64,000 bases of DNA from Melanocharis versteri (lineage: Eukaryota > Chordata > Aves > Passeriformes > Melanocharitidae). The notes beneath the pieces were generated by a model, which did no database searches, was not told where the DNA came from, and saw only the letters and a list, made by a program, of their open reading frames with translations. The stretch is from assembly GCA_013397845.1 (NCBI GenBank), contig VZTG01003210.1, positions 307,493 through 371,492 on the forward strand. Reading direction: 5' to 3'. Position numbers and translations under genes: made by a program. This document shows positions 14,291 to 27,975 of this stretch, one piece after another (the first letter of the stretch is position 1; the number at the start of each line of letters is the position of its first letter).

Positions 14291-15851
14291 GCGGTGTTGC
14301 TGTATTGATACAGGAAGCTTCTGAGGTCTGCAGTAATAGAATCCAAAATATGGGGTCCAGTGGTGAGCTTAGAGAGAAATATTCTTTTGAAGGTTAGAAA
14401 GAAATTCTAGGCCCACAATAGCCAATTGTTGAATTAATTACATCCAGAATCCTACTGTAAATGAATTAATATTTACTTCCTATGTCCACTTTACTCAGGA
14501 AAGCTGTGGTTTTTTGTTTGTTTTTTTTCTTTTTTTTCCCTGACTAACAAAAAAAACTGGAGGTTGTGTATGAAAGCTCTGAAATCCATTTTCCAAATAT
14601 AGGCCGATTAAATCCAGCAACACAAAAATGAATCACTTCCCACAATGCTGAAACAAAAGCTTCAAGAATTTGCACCTGCATTTGAAAGCATATAATAATT
14701 ATCACCAACTTCTTTGTGAACTTAATTTCTGAGCATCTGCTCAAGACAGCATCAATAAAATGTACAAAATCCTTTTGTATACACAAAGATTCTGCTTTGA
14801 AAAAAAAAGGGTGTGTAATTTAGTAACAGAAATGGGGGGAAAAAGGCTGATTTCTGTTTATTTTAAAGCTTGCTTTATGGAGGGAAAAAAACATGATAGG
14901 ATTCATTTCAGACAAGACAGATTACAGGATATTCAAACAAAACAGCCTAAGATTTATGTGTATGGTACATAATTAAACATATCAGGTTTGTTTGTGTTAG
15001 AGCAGTACTTTATGCCATACCTGTTGCTTGGTGGTTCTTAAATGAGGTTTACTATGGAGAGAGACTTTTCATTTGTTTGCTGTGTTAATTAATCATCATG
15101 AAGCAAGAGTGATGATTCCGTACAATTCCATTATCCGTCCTGTGACGTAAAGGAACACTGATCATATTACAGTTAGCAAGCAAATTGTCAGTAAATAGTT
15201 TTGGAGTCTTGACTGGCTAAACGTGTGCTTTCCTGCATACTGACTTGCAGCTCTTAGTTCCTATTGATTTCCAGCTGCCTGTGTGGTTTAGCTAACTCAA
15301 TAGAACCAAAACTGCTTTGATACAAATGGTCATTTGCTTTCAGCTTTTCCACCATTGGGAAAAAGAGAATTTCTGAATAACATCTTGAAAGTTACCTTTT
15401 CTCATAGCCACTGAGGAGTTTATGAAAAAAAAAAAAAAAAAAACCACTTAAAATTAATTAGGGGTAATTTAAGATACAATAAAGTGTTAGTTTGGCTGAT
15501 GGCAGAGGAATCTTCAGCTTCCTAAGTATTGCATGATATAAGAGATGACTGAAGAAAGAAAATGCAGTTTTCTGATAGATCTGATGTGATGTCATCATAT
15601 CATCTTTCAAGTACAGCTGTTAATTTCAGTCCTCAGGTTTTTCTGGAATTTTGGATAGACAGTATTCTTCCGGAAAAACTTCCATACAAAAATAACTTTT
15701 AATCTCCTTTAAAGAATATTTTTTGTGTTAAAAAAGGACACCACATTTGAAATACATTCTCGTTCATTAAGTTATTACTATACAGTGTAAAGTAGTATTG
15801 CATTTTTGAAGACAGCGTTTATTTCTTTAAAGGCACTACTTTGTTCCTGAC
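14291..15851. other. Gene-free unique sequence with possible conserved non-coding patches
   Basis: No gene seen. Stretches at about 14560-14790 and 15060-15300 are complex, non-repetitive and dotted with homeodomain-type TAATTA and AAT-rich cores, the look of conserved non-coding elements. That is inference from composition only. A 19-base A run lies at 15425-15443. Confidence 0.55.
15425..15443. repeat. Poly-A run (19 bases)
   Basis: An uninterrupted run of A. I looked for a retroposed gene or SINE body just upstream and for flanking target-site duplications and found neither, so I treat it as simple sequence. Confidence 0.9.
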
Positions 15852-16412
15852 TGTTGTGGGTTAATCCCAGCAGGCACCCAGCCACTTGTTCATTCCCCTC
15901 AGAGGGATGGAGGGGAGAGATTTGGAAGGGTAAAAGTGAGAAAACTTGTGGGTTGAGATAAAGGCAGATCAATAAGTAAAGCACAAAGTGCATGGGCAAG
16001 TGAAGCAAAGCAAGGGATTCATTCCCTGCCATGGTTGGGCAGGTGTTCAGCCATTCCCAGGAGAGCAGGGCTCCATCACGCATCACAACGACTTGGGAGG
16101 ACAAACAGCCCCGCTCCCATCGTCCCTGTGTTGCTCCTTCTTCCCCTGGCTTTCTGTGCTGGGATCAGTGCCATATGGTCTGGGATGTCCCTGGGGTCAG
16201 GTGGGGTCACCTGTCCCCTCCCAAGACCTTGTGCACTCTTTGGTGGGGCAGGGGAGGAGCAGAAAGGGCCTTGGCATTGTGTCGGTGCAGCTCGGCTGGA
16301 ATGTCCCCGTGTTACCAACGCTCTTCTGGTCACAAATTCAAAACACAGCCCCCTGCAGGCTGCTGTGAGGAAAATGAACTCTGTCCCTGCCAAAACCGCT
16401 GACCAAGAACAC
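15852..16412 (+). mobile_element. Solo LTR of an avian endogenous retrovirus
   Basis: A GC-richer block of about 560 bases with the motif order of an LTR family that is abundant in neoavian genomes. It starts TGTTGTGGGTTAATCCCAGC at 15852. A GAAAACTTGTGGGTTGAGAT block lies at about 15939-15958, a CATATGGTCTGGGATGTCCC block at 16172-16191, GTCACCTGTCC at 16206-16216, TTGTGCAC near 16229, AAAACACAGC near 16340, and an AACTCTGTCCCTGCCAAAAC end at about 16377-16396. No gag, pol or env sequence flanks it, so internal sequence has probably been lost by LTR-LTR recombination. Three plus-strand frames (126, 123 and 133 codons) and one minus-strand frame (113) are open here only because stop codons are scarce in GC-rich DNA; none is retroviral coding sequence. 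The 3' edge is uncertain (16405 to 16412) and I see no clear target-site duplication, consistent with age. The family match is from memory. Confidence 0.85.
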
Positions 16413-19400
16413 AGCATTACAGGATGCGAATTCTGAAGATGCTCTGTTCATTTATAAACTCCTAAATTGAATTAGTATCATCCTCATTGTCATTATTACT
16501 TTAAGTTCAGTGGTTTGCATTGCCCTCAGTTGGGAACGGAAACCTTTTTGTAAACCAAGCCTGAAAATTTGAATTTGAGTTTCTGGCTTTCTACTTTCCT
16601 CTGTCCTTTAACAAAGTTGTTTTCTGTTCCAGAATCTGAATAAATTGAGTTTAAATAGACCTGGATACTTTAACAACAGTCATAACCAGGATGCCATTTT
16701 GTTTTAAAACAGATGGTTGTATGTAGGTAAATTCCGAAATTAGCAATGTTATTGAAATTATACATAAGAAATAGGATGCTTATTTTCTCCAGAATTTGTG
16801 TATTTTCTCTCCCTCATCTTCCAGCTTTCTCCTGAAGTTCTCAGCGGGGATTGTACAAATATCGTAGAATCACTGTTGATCTTTAAGATCTCCAGTGCTT
16901 TCCACTTAGGTTATTGCTGCTGGTTTTCTTTGAAAACGTGCTTCATACCACACTTTCCTGTTATATCTGCCTTGGTCCACATCTAATGGCATCAATTTTT
17001 TTTTTTTCCCTAGTATTCTATAAAAAACTTCTGTGATTATTTCACATTGAGCTGCTGCTCTATTTCAATTAAATTCATTTGTGAGGTTAACATAAACAGA
17101 TGACTGTCATTAAAAAAATAAATTAGTGCTGATTCACACCAACTGGAGTTTCATGCAGAGGTGGTAATTCTGTACGTAAAAGAACCAAGCTTCCCTGAAA
17201 TCAGCCCACTTCAATTTCCAGAGCCGAAAGCTTAGAGTTTGATTAATTATTTTGGATTTTTTTCATTCTATTTCAGGACTGGTTTTATTAATGTATTCTT
17301 CAAACTGAGACATAAAACTTTATCGCTTTCTCAATCGCTCTAGTAAGTGTTGAGATCTGAGGGGACCAGCTGGAGCAGCTGTGTTCCCCCTTGGATCTGG
17401 AAGCTAAAAAACTTTCATCTCTGTTGCTGTCTCAGCTGCTGGTCTCGGGCTGTGGCCTTCCCATAACTCAAACCAATTTCAAAGCAGTGTAAGTAACCTC
17501 ATTGGAATGCTTTTGGAAAACCGCAGGAAGATTGGTTTGTGGCTTTTTTTTCATATTATTAATTTTTAAATGGTGTTGTCTGTTCGAAACAAATGCTTCC
17601 ATTTTAAGCTAATCTGTGCACAATGTCTGTTGTGAACTGTCAGACCCATCCTACAGCCAGGTTAGGAATTTTGCTGCTCTTTTCTAAATGAGGAAGAAAG
17701 GGCAGTGATTCCAGCAGGGCAGATGGCATGTAAAGACTGAGCTTAAGAGGTTTGTTTAAATCTTTTTGATACTTGCATATGAGGGTATGACCTTTGAGTC
17801 GGATTGCACGCAGAATTGTATTTCAGACACAGTTTTGCTATAAAGAGAAGAAAACCTTCCTTAAAGACATACAAACATTCGGAAATTGCGTTGACAGGAT
17901 GGGCAGAAATGCATTAAACAAAAGTAAAGCAGTGGGAGGAGAGCTTTTGAGACCTCATGGTAAGACCATGTGCTTTACTTGCTTCTTGATGTTTCTGACC
18001 TTGGAGGGAGCCTCAGACTTTTTAACCTTTCTTGACTGACTCCAGCAAAGTGTAAAATAGTAGTAGTACCAGACTTTCCAGGAAGGGACAAATTCCTGCT
18101 GCTGACCTTCATCGAAACAGAGAAAAGCATCTGCCTTTTCTTCTGAATTCTAAATCTGTGATTGCTAAGCTGACAAAATACAGGAGAAAGCCTCTCCCTC
18201 CCCTGCAGTGTAATGACAAAGTGGCTTAAACTCTTGCTAATAGGAATCTGTCAATGGAGTAGTGGCTGAGTGGTAACTAATCAGGATGTTAAGCCAGTAG
18301 CAAAAACTTATTGAAACTTACCAAACTTTAATAGATCAAAAGAAATGATCAGACAAGGTGCTGCCTTTCGGAATGCATTTGCAACGTAAACACTGGAAAC
18401 CCCAGAAACAGCATTTGTACTGATAGAGGAACCAGTTATGACTCTCTGAAGGTTATATAATTAAATGTTTTAGGATCGAATTGTATCTAATTATTTGCAG
18501 CACTTTATCTCAAGATAAGATGAGTGTTTGAAAAGATCTGTGTGAATTAGCTCTTTCTTTTCGGTGTAGACAATGAGCATGCTTCTGTCTCACAAAGGAC
18601 AGTTGGAGCCACCCTGGATTCATTGAGACCCTTCTATTTTCGAAACAAATTGTTTTCTGTTCAGCCCTGCTTGGCTCAGAGCACTGCTTTGTGATGGGAT
18701 GATCAGGGAGGCAGTGTTGTAGAAAACATTAGCTGGGTACCAGGAGGTTTTCAGGGTACAGACCCCACATCCTCCACACAGATTCAGCCAGTTGCTGCTT
18801 CTCCTCCTGTCATTGCAGCTGCATCCCGTTGCTGGTGGCTTCTTTCAGATGCATGAAATGTCTCTGAGCACGCAGCAAAAGCATGCTTGAGTGACAGACT
18901 GTCACTGCCGACTTTAACTTTCTGGCTATTGACCCAATTAGTAGTCTCATGGTGAATTCCAAATTAAGTGGTATTTTACAGCACTAGCACAGCACTAGTA
19001 ATCACTCTCTTAGGCCAGCAGGGAAAGGCATCATCCTCTTAATTTCTGGTGTCAGGGGAACTTTTGGAGTTTATGGATGATGATTTCTGTCTCTCTCCCA
19101 TTTATGACTGGTAACAGAATGATTTATCACTGATCATATCATATTTCCATTCAGCAAAGGACCAATAAAGGATAAGTATATTTTGGTAACACAGAAAAAT
19201 GTATGGATTTAAGCTCGAGGTTTCATTACTATTCTTTGAACCTTCTAAATGATTTGACCTTTATCCATAAAGCGATCGCTGTGGTCAACAGAGGCTAGTA
19301 TTGATTTACAGCACAGCTAACCTGTCAATTCTGAGCTCAGCCTTTGACCTTTTGTTTTGTTGCTGGAAAAATTATGGCACATGCCTGAGTCCTACTGTTT

Positions 19401-20098
19401 AATAGTTTTTTTCGATATGCAAAAGGCCAAAAGACTCATTCTAAATAAATCAGCCACTTTAATAATCTAAGTGTCAGGAGAGAGCAAATTGTCCATAATT
19501 AAGTTCAGAAAACCTGACTGCCAAAAGTGTTTCTCAGAATTGGACAATGAGTTTTTTCAGGAGACAGCAAATGTGCATGTTTCACAATGGGTAGCTGCCT
19601 TCTGTTACCACGTGGATTTTTCTTCCTTCTTACTTGTCTTTTATCTCACATCTGCACCAAGTGGGGGGAGGGAAATAAAAGGTAGAAAAGATCCTCATTG
19701 CTGCATTTTTCATGTTTTAAGCTTCCCCCTTTTTAATCTTGCTCACAAACGGAACACCACTGAGAGGATCTGTTTCCTTCTTATTTCTTCTTCACAGATA
19801 AAGTAATGTTTGCCCTCTTCTCTAGAGCAAGGTAGACCACTTCACAGCAGCTTTAGCCTCCAACACATGAAAGATGCATACTTTTTTTGCCAGGATGTCA
19901 GCCCAGGGAGATAGTGTTTACATTGTGCAGTAATATGGCTTATATAAGTTAAATCTGCTGACCGACCATTTAATAGTGCAGATGGCTTCTTTGCTTTGCT
20001 TTGTCTCTATTTGGTTTGGTTGAAATTGTTTGTAAAAGGCTGTTAATGGAACTAATGGGAATGAATTATAGTCCTTGCCCTGCTCTTTCCCCTCTCCT

Positions 20099-20126
20099 CC
20101 CCCCCCACAAAAGAAAAAAAAAAAAA
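20099..20126. repeat. Adjacent poly-C and poly-A runs
   Basis: Eight Cs (20099-20106) are followed within a few bases by thirteen As (20114-20126). Simple low-complexity sequence, likely length-polymorphic. Confidence 0.85.
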
Positions 20127-21372
20127 CCGAAAGAGCAGTTTTGTACATTGAATACCAGTTGTTTATTTCTGGAAAGTAGGTTACAGTGTTATAATTGGGG
20201 TTTTATGGAAATGTAGCATTATGCATGTAATAATCATCAGTAACTCAAAGCTTAGTATCTTTTAGTTTGTGATTTTATTCTAACATTCCACGTTTAGGAG
20301 TGAAAAATACTTTCATTATGACGTAGACAAAATTTCCATCATTGCTATAAATCATTTAGAGCAAAATTTAACTTTTATGTTTTGAAGGGAAGAATGTAAT
20401 TGGGTTTTAGAGAAGACAGAATCTTTAACTGGCAGACTTCTGAACTTGATCATAGTTTCTCCTTCAGAAACAATAGGTAACAGAACTATCCCATATTCCT
20501 GCCAGACACCACCCAGAGTTTGCATATGCCTCAATAGAAGTAAAAGGATTGACTGAGGAAAGCTCACCAAGTTTTCTTTTGTTCCACTTTTTTTACGTAG
20601 TTTAGGTGAAGAAACCAGTGTTCCCTTGTTTCCTTTAAGCCATATGGTGAATCTTGTTATAAAGCACAGGTAACTCTCCTAGTATCTTCAAGAATACTCT
20701 TTTTATAAAATGACTCTGTTATTAATGCAGTGTTCTGAAACCTAGGCACCCCCTTACCCCGCCTCAGATTGCCCATCCATAGATTCATCAGTGGATGAAT
20801 TCTTGCAGCTTCATTTTTACCTAGGACTCAGTCTGGGTCTGTAAAATAGGGGATTAGATATGCTTACAGGAACACACAGCTGTATCAAAGAGTTCGTCAA
20901 TGCTAACCTTCTCTTAATGATCATTCATTTTGAATTCCAAATTCAAATTGATGCTCGGATCTTGTTTCCATGACTACAGTTGCAGGTCTCTGAGATTGGT
21001 AAAGTTGGTGCCAACTTGTGTCAGTGATTCATGTACTAGCAATACGTAGATAGGTGTAAATTAGTATCAGTTTGGATTCTCCTTTATGCAAACACTGGAA
21101 CAGACAATCACGACAATCCAATATATAACTAGCAGGCACAGTGCTGGAAAACAATGTGAGGATAGGTAGCTCTGTGCAGTATTAATACACTGAAGGAGTC
21201 ATATCTAACCTTGGCTGATTTGGTTAGGCAGGCAAACTCCCTCGTCCTACTCACCCCAGGGAAAACAGATGCCAATGCAGAGGAAGAGCTTTAATGATAG
21301 CAGTAGATTTGCCATCTGTCACCTTGCTGGACAAATAATCAAGGATTAAAGATTTAACGCCTGAGAGGGATC

Positions 21373-21395
21373 TTTTTTTTTTTTTTTTTTTTTTT
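21373..21395. repeat. Poly-T run (23 bases)
   Basis: Uninterrupted T run. Read on the minus strand this is a poly-A, but no SINE body, retrocopy or target-site duplication is visible beside it. Confidence 0.9.
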
Positions 21396-24019
21396 AATTT
21401 CTGTTCTGGATTTTGTATGTAAATCCCTATGAACACTGTAGTGGAGTTTATTGTACTTATGTTTTCCTATGGAGACCAACATTCAACAGAGTTCTGAAAT
21501 CTCACCTTTAGTAAGCAGCTTTGGAACACATTTAGTTAACAAGGAGTGCATCATGGTAGAGATCTTGTTTGATTCCTTTGCGACTAGATTTGCCCCCCCT
21601 TCATCTTTTCCCTGGAAGAAAAAGAAGAAAGAAATTGAGTCGTCATTACTATGTGACCACGAGATCTGAAAGCACTGAAACCAAGGAATCTGTTACTCAC
21701 TGGAGTTAAGTGCAAAGGTACACTTACAAATAAAAACCAAACACCTCTTCCTGCTCTACTTTTGTATGACCTCCTGGTGTGATAAATTTTAGAAGTTTTA
21801 ACTTGCTGACAGGTTAGATAATGCAATTTGAATGTGGGTATTAAAGATGGTTCTTGATTTTGGGAGGGGCGCTTGCCCTGCTATCAGTTATAAGCACTGC
21901 AAGGAACAGTTGCTGTAGTTTAGTCATTTCAATTGCTATATGGAGAAGGAAGACAGGAGAAGAAAGTGTGTGCTGTACATGAGACCATGCAGAGTACAGC
22001 TAATGTCAGGTAGTAGTAGATGGGTAAAGAAAAAACAGCCAGAGGGAACACAAGCTAATAATGAAAGGAGTAAACGGTACGTGACGATGTCAGCCCATCA
22101 GCAGCCCAGCAGTTTTTAAGTTCTGTGTAAGTATTGCAACAGCACAATTTCAATGAAAGCGCTTTGTGACTTTGAGCATATTGTGGGAAGCATTATGTTT
22201 TTAGGGATACTATTTAGAAATCACAGAGTTAAGTTGTCTGTGGGGAAAAATAGAGTAAAGGAACTATTGATTAAGCAGAGGACAGATGGAGGGGTAAGAT
22301 GTTAAGGGGCCACTAAAGTTATCACAGAGAATAACACTTGAGCTGTTGTCATAATAAAACAGCAAAAATGGCACATGCACCCTTAAATTTGAGTGACTAA
22401 ACTCAAGAGGGGATAAAGAGGGAGAGTCTAGGTTATCTGACTCCAATTGCGAAACAGGTTGTAGGACAGGTTTCAGTCTCAAAGACTGATGAGGTTGAAA
22501 TTGTCACTTCTTATCTTCAGTCTCAGTTGAGGAGTACATTGTTTTTCTGGCCAGAGCCATGATGATATGCCATTGACATATGATGATGATGATATGCTGA
22601 TCTGACAGTGTTTAACTAAATTAGTGTGAAAACCTCAGAATCTATTTTCCTATCATGTTCCATGTCTTTATAATGTGAAAACCTCCAAGTCATCTGTATA
22701 ACTTTCTCACTCATTTTGGAGACATTTAGCATGGAGAAAGTGCCACGAAAGTATAAGAAAATTGCATGTGTAGAGAGCAGGAATGGTGTCCTTCTAACTG
22801 CAAGAACACACATTGGTTTGCAATGCTTACAGTTTTGACGTTATGCTTTTCCTGAGAGAGGCAGCCCTGTGAAATCCTTGCAATTTCCTTCGGGGCCCTG
22901 AGGAGACCATGGTTTCTTGTGCAGCCTCCAGCCTTCTCATAAGCCTCACCCTTCGGTCAATGACTGCTCTCACTCAGCCAGGAGCTTAGACTGTTCCCTG
23001 ATACGCACATGATCAAATGCATTTGCTTTGCTTTGTTTATTCGTTTTCCACTTCTGCTGTGGAACTTCAAAATATCTTCAGAGAGAGGCATTGAGCACTA
23101 AATGTGATGGGAGCAAACATACACCTTCTACAAATCTAGGTGGTACCCTCTGTCTAAGACCTAAGCTGAAGATGATTGTCACGTGTAGAGTAAGGGTTTG
23201 CAAATAAGGTGGGAAGGGACTGCAGAAAGGGTTTTGCTTTTCCAAACAGTGTGAAATATAAACTATGCCCAGTAGAGTCCTGATCATGTTACCTAATCAG
23301 CTCTTTGACATTTCAGTGCTTCAGCAGTTCAGTGTCTCCAATTCTTTGTCTGTGCAACAACTGTTTCTAGCAAATGGAAGTGTTTTAGCATAGTTGAAGC
23401 TTTTGGATTTGCTATTTTACTATAGAAATGAAAATTAACAGTACACGTGCAATGTTCACTTTTCCTTCTGCACTGTGAAATTTATTCCCCCAAAAGTTGA
23501 TGCCCTCACAGAGGACATCATCCCTCTTGCTCTTACGACAGACCTTTCCTTTGATTTCAATTAATTTTTTACAAAGGGATTTACATCTTCCTCAAGTTGA
23601 TGGTAAATGAAATGAACCAATATTTTCAGTTGTGCAGTTTCATCATGAGATGAATACATTATAATTACAGTCTTAATTTGGATCAGATAAAGAGAGAATA
23701 AAAACTAGCTATTGTACCTGTTGTTGCCCTCCCTTGATTTTATCAAATAGCTTTGTGAATATTTAGTTCACAAGTGCATAGCTGATTGTGAATTTGTCAG
23801 CATATTTCTACTTCCCTTAGAAAAAGCCAGGATTCTATTTAATAATGATATATAGGTGTGTGTCTTTAAAAACTGGGATTACAGGCCTCAGCTGAGATGT
23901 TCATTGAGAGGACTAGTGGAGTCCTCTGGAGCTAGTAGCCTCATTTTGCCTAGATTTTTTTTTTTTAATTTTTTTTTTAATTACTGGGCTTTAAATTTAC
24001 TGTGTACAGAAGAATTAAG

Positions 24020-24200
24020 GAGTGGGATTTTCAAAAGACTCAGCAGTGGCCTCATCTGTACTCAGTGAAGTTAGTGATAAAATACTCGAAGCTGGATTTT
24101 ATAGGATTTATGAGATTTACACCATCTGTGAATCTGGCCTCCATTAACTTCAGTGGCAGCAGATTTAACCAGCATTGAGAGCTTTTGAAAACCCCATCCT
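24020..24200. mobile_element. Small non-autonomous DNA transposon with terminal inverted repeats
   Basis: The segment is bounded by imperfect inverted repeats of about 28 bases. The left end reads GTGGGATTTTCAAAAGACTC from 24022; the reverse complement of the right end (24168-24199) reads ATGGGGTTTTCAAAAGCTCT. The core TTTTCAAAAG is identical and the bases inside continue to pair weakly. The interior carries CATTAACTTCAGTGGCAGCA, like the CATTGACTTCAATGG core of ancient palindromic DNA elements shared by birds, crocodilians and turtles. At about 180 bases it has no transposase and would be non-autonomous. I suspect hAT-type ancestry, but no 8-base target-site duplication is evident, so the superfamily is not proven. 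Confidence 0.6.
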
Positions 24201-27200
24201 AATTTGGTAGTAAATACTCTGACTGTATAAACAGTAGATGTCAAAGAGGAGTTAAAAATAACAAGGCATCAGTCTAGGTTCCCCCTACCCTTTGTAATTA
24301 TACCTTCTTTTCTATCTGAGTTCTAATATATGCATGATGACATGTAGATTTTTTTTTTAATTTATTTTCTTGATATTCTTTAATATTCTTAAATAATATA
24401 GTTTTACTATATCCAGTCACTAAGAATCTCAAATCACACGTTTACAAGCAGTTTTTGTGTGTGTAGCCAAGTACACCAAGGATAGATATTTGGAGGTTGT
24501 GGTGTATGTTGGTACAGCAAAATTCCTTTCTGACAAAACAAGTATAATGTTTGGATGGTTTATTTTTATTACAGCAGTAGGTAGGATCACAGAACCACAT
24601 AAAGCTATCTTGCTGTCTTTGTCTATACATATATTTTTATGTATCTGTTAGACATAGCTCAGGTATTTTTAGCTATTGTCCATGTCTGTTTGTCTTTATC
24701 ACTCTACTACAGCTGAATAAGAGAATGTATGTTACAGCAGGACTGAAATGATCTTTGATATGGCATAAGAACTTGTGTGAAAGCAATTTTGCCCTTTCAA
24801 ATCATCCTGATTGGTTTATCTGAGAACTAAGATAAAATTTCATTGTACTACTGTAGAAATATTTGCTAATTAATAAGTAGTCAAGTACTGTAGTTACTGC
24901 CTGTTTCAGCCTTCCTACTCAAATATTTTGGGTTTGGGGTGGTGTAAAATATATATTTTGGGTCACTTTTTAACTTGTATATATTCTCTATTAAATTCAG
25001 CAGGGAGGGGTTTCCCATGTGTTCAGACCACTGCCACTACTAAATCTTTCTATTCAAGACAAACCAGAAGCAAAAAGGGCATTTCAACTTGATAATGCAA
25101 TTTCATAATGCTGTATTTCTATATCCAGGATTAGAATTTATCTTGAGATATTTGGCATTGAACAATTAAAAGCTGTCGCCAACAGGATCAGGAGAAGTAC
25201 CATGGTCATTGTCCTGCTGTTTGGATCCAGGTTGTTTGCTCCACAGAAAAGAAAGTGTCTTGCTACAGACAGCCTTCATTAGGCACATGGCATAAACAAA
25301 GCCTCCATCAACACTTCAATTCTCCAAGTGGTAATTGAGGTTTTAGCAACAAGACTCTGCTTGACTGTAACCAGAGTCAAATAACTAAAACTGGTTTCAG
25401 CTCTTTGAATACTTACTCATTAAGGGGCTTGTTAAATGAGCCCTGTGTTTGCTCAAATGAGTAGCATAGATCTCTTTGCACCTTGAGCAAATTCACTTCT
25501 TTTGGCTACTTACTGTGCTCTGCGTTAATCTTGATTTTTTTTTTTCTGCAAGGGCTTATCAGGGGTGGTAAAATTGAAAGTTCTTGAAACAGGCTTTATT
25601 CAGATGTTGTATCACTAAGATATGAAGTCATTTTACTGCTTTAATCTAACTTCATTGTGTTTTTTAATAATAGAAATTTCCAAGTCATGGCCATGGTAGA
25701 GATAGTGCATATTTAAAAGTAATTTAAAAGTTAACTAAAATGTAGCATGAGATCCTGATACAATTTTTTGTGTGTAGATAGAAAAGAAAAAAAGGCAGTG
25801 GGTGATACTCCTGACATATTTTTAAACTGATAGTTTTTCATGAGCTGTAAAGCAGTAGTTTAGTTCAAAAGTTGAATGAAACTGTATCTGTGATCTTAAG
25901 AGAATATTAGTATTACAAGTATTAAACTTGACTGAAGTAGTTTTCTCCTATTCTTACTTTTCTACTCTTAATGTAAATTGCTTAATTATGGTTGAAATGA
26001 AATCTAGATTGAGGAAAAAAACCCCATGAATAGCATCTGCATGATGGGGCACAGTGCAGCAATGGTTGTATTGTATGGCCTTAAAATAATCTGTATTCTC
26101 ATGGAGAGCATAGAATTATCCTTGTGGGCACAGTGCTGCAGCAATGAGGCACATTCTTTCTTTCACGACATAAAGTGGCATCTCTGGTGTTTTATGCTGT
26201 GAGTTTGGCAGGATCATTTGATTCAGGGATAGTTGATGAGTATTTCCTACATAGTCTTTCATAAAGACAGAGCCTGACATGGTAAAAACCAAGTAATACT
26301 TTTACGCAAATATGCTGTTTACTTATTTCCCAGTCCTTTTATGATAAAATGTAGTGATCTCTGAGTCTCATTGCTCTGCATTTTGAACATAAGCAAGGTT
26401 TCAGTCCACAGGCTTTTGTTATTAGCCTTTGGAAGGGATCTGAAATTGAACTTTGTAGCAGAAGATGCCCTTTTGAGGTCCAATTGTTAAGTGATGCTGA
26501 ACATGTCAAACTAGTAAGACATAACATTCTTCTTTGGAAAATAACCCCAACAAAACATGGCAATTGACCGTCTTAATTTATTGCTTTTAATTAAGAGAAA
26601 AAGACAACTGGGTTAGGTAGCTGTGGACTGTTGTATGTATAATTTCCTTGTTGTCCAATCCTTTCTCATTTCATGTGCTCACTGAAACTCGGTACCATTT
26701 ACAGCACAGTAACACAAAGTAGTTAATCCATTAAACCCAAAACATTTTTACCATTCTATTGGTTTGATATTTTTAAAGCGTCAGTAATATCTTATGTTTA
26801 TTTAATTTGCATTTGCTGTAGACTCTGTCACTCTGAATGGAGCTGAGCTTCTTACAGCAACAAAGAAAGGGGTTGGGAAGAGAGGTGAGTCAGATGTTTT
26901 CCACCTCTCCTGGTGGCTGTAAGAGAAGCATCATGGAAAACTTTCCAACATTAGAGTTGCACACTGGAGTGCTCTGTCCTGATATCCAGAGTTCTGCTGT
27001 TAAAACCCCAAATCTACAGGCAGTCACAGGCAAGAATACTGATTAAAGAGGAAAAACAAATTCTGGTGGTTGTTTACTGATTCTTTCTCACTGTGTGGAT
27101 AGGTGGGTGGACATGTGACCTCACTTAAATGCTGTTTGTTGTGTGATGCTCAGGTGAGCCATGGGGCTGTTGTGATTGATGCATGTGCATGCTGATTTCT

Positions 27201-27975
27201 GAGCCAACCACTGCCTGAAAGCTCTGATTGCTCTTTTCTTGCTGGAAACACTGATTTAGGTTTTTCTGGCTCTAGCTGCTCATTTTCACAGAACTTGAAG
27301 GAGAGTAATTATCTTGGAGACCATGGCTTGATGCTAAATCTGGTTTGAAAGTGACTGTATTCCACAAGGTTATTAGAAGGAGACAGGTAAGCAGACGGAC
27401 AGGCAATCTATCCGTAGAAACCTTGCTTCTGTTTGAAAGCATCGCTCGCAGAACACCGAGTCTTTGAAATCTCGTTATGTCCTGCAGCTATAATAGGACT
27501 GTGTAGGAACTTGTTCTTACAGACAGCATCCTGTAGGGTGGAAATATCCCTTGCAGCAGTGGCAGTATTTTAAGTCTTCATTATGGAGAGTTCTGCCTTC
27601 TGTATGTTTTTGGAGTGCCTTTACCACTGAAGTGTCTCGGAGTTTTGCATTAGGTACAATCACTGAGTGTGTTTCTCGTAGCCCCTTACTGAAAGGATGA
27701 TGTAGCTATACCATATTTGACTTGGTTATTCTTAAGAGTTCCTTTTTATCATATATTAGCAATAGCAAATAAGAGCAATAAAATTAGCCCAGTGAAAACA
27801 TGTTTGGATGCAAAGGGGCCTCGTAGGAATAGTCCTATACTTGGAAAAAAATGCACTTCTTCAGGTAGCTTTGACTCTACCATTGACATAAACATTGTTC
27901 ATTCAGGCATATTTGTCTAGACTTGTTTTTTCATCATCATAATACTGATATTTTAGGACTTTTTAATCACTCTCT

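Larger units (their letters stand above)
16413..24019. other. Gene-free unique sequence
   Basis: About 7.6 kb without a supportable gene. A sequence at about 16862-16900 faintly resembles a CR1 3' end on the minus strand but is too eroded to call. Non-repetitive stretches at 19100-19480 have a conserved-element look. Simple sequence includes an 8-base C run followed by a 13-base A run (20099-20126) and a 23-base T run (21373-21395). Open frames do not exceed 111 codons and carry no domain. Confidence 0.65.

Noticed and set aside
15425..15443. Poly-A run as the tail of a retrocopy
   Set aside because: No gene-like body upstream and no target-site duplication.
16035..16436. Overlapping open frames of 113-133 codons on both strands
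   Set aside because: They fall almost entirely inside the solo LTR, where GC-rich sequence has few stops; none resembles a retroviral protein.
16862..16900. Possible minus-strand CR1 end (TCGTAGAATCACTGTTGATC)
   Set aside because: Only short words match and a gap is needed; too eroded to separate from chance.
22560..22605. TGATGA and CTGA words suggesting a C/D box snoRNA
   Set aside because: The boxes are too close together, come from a GAT trinucleotide repeat, and no terminal stem is present.
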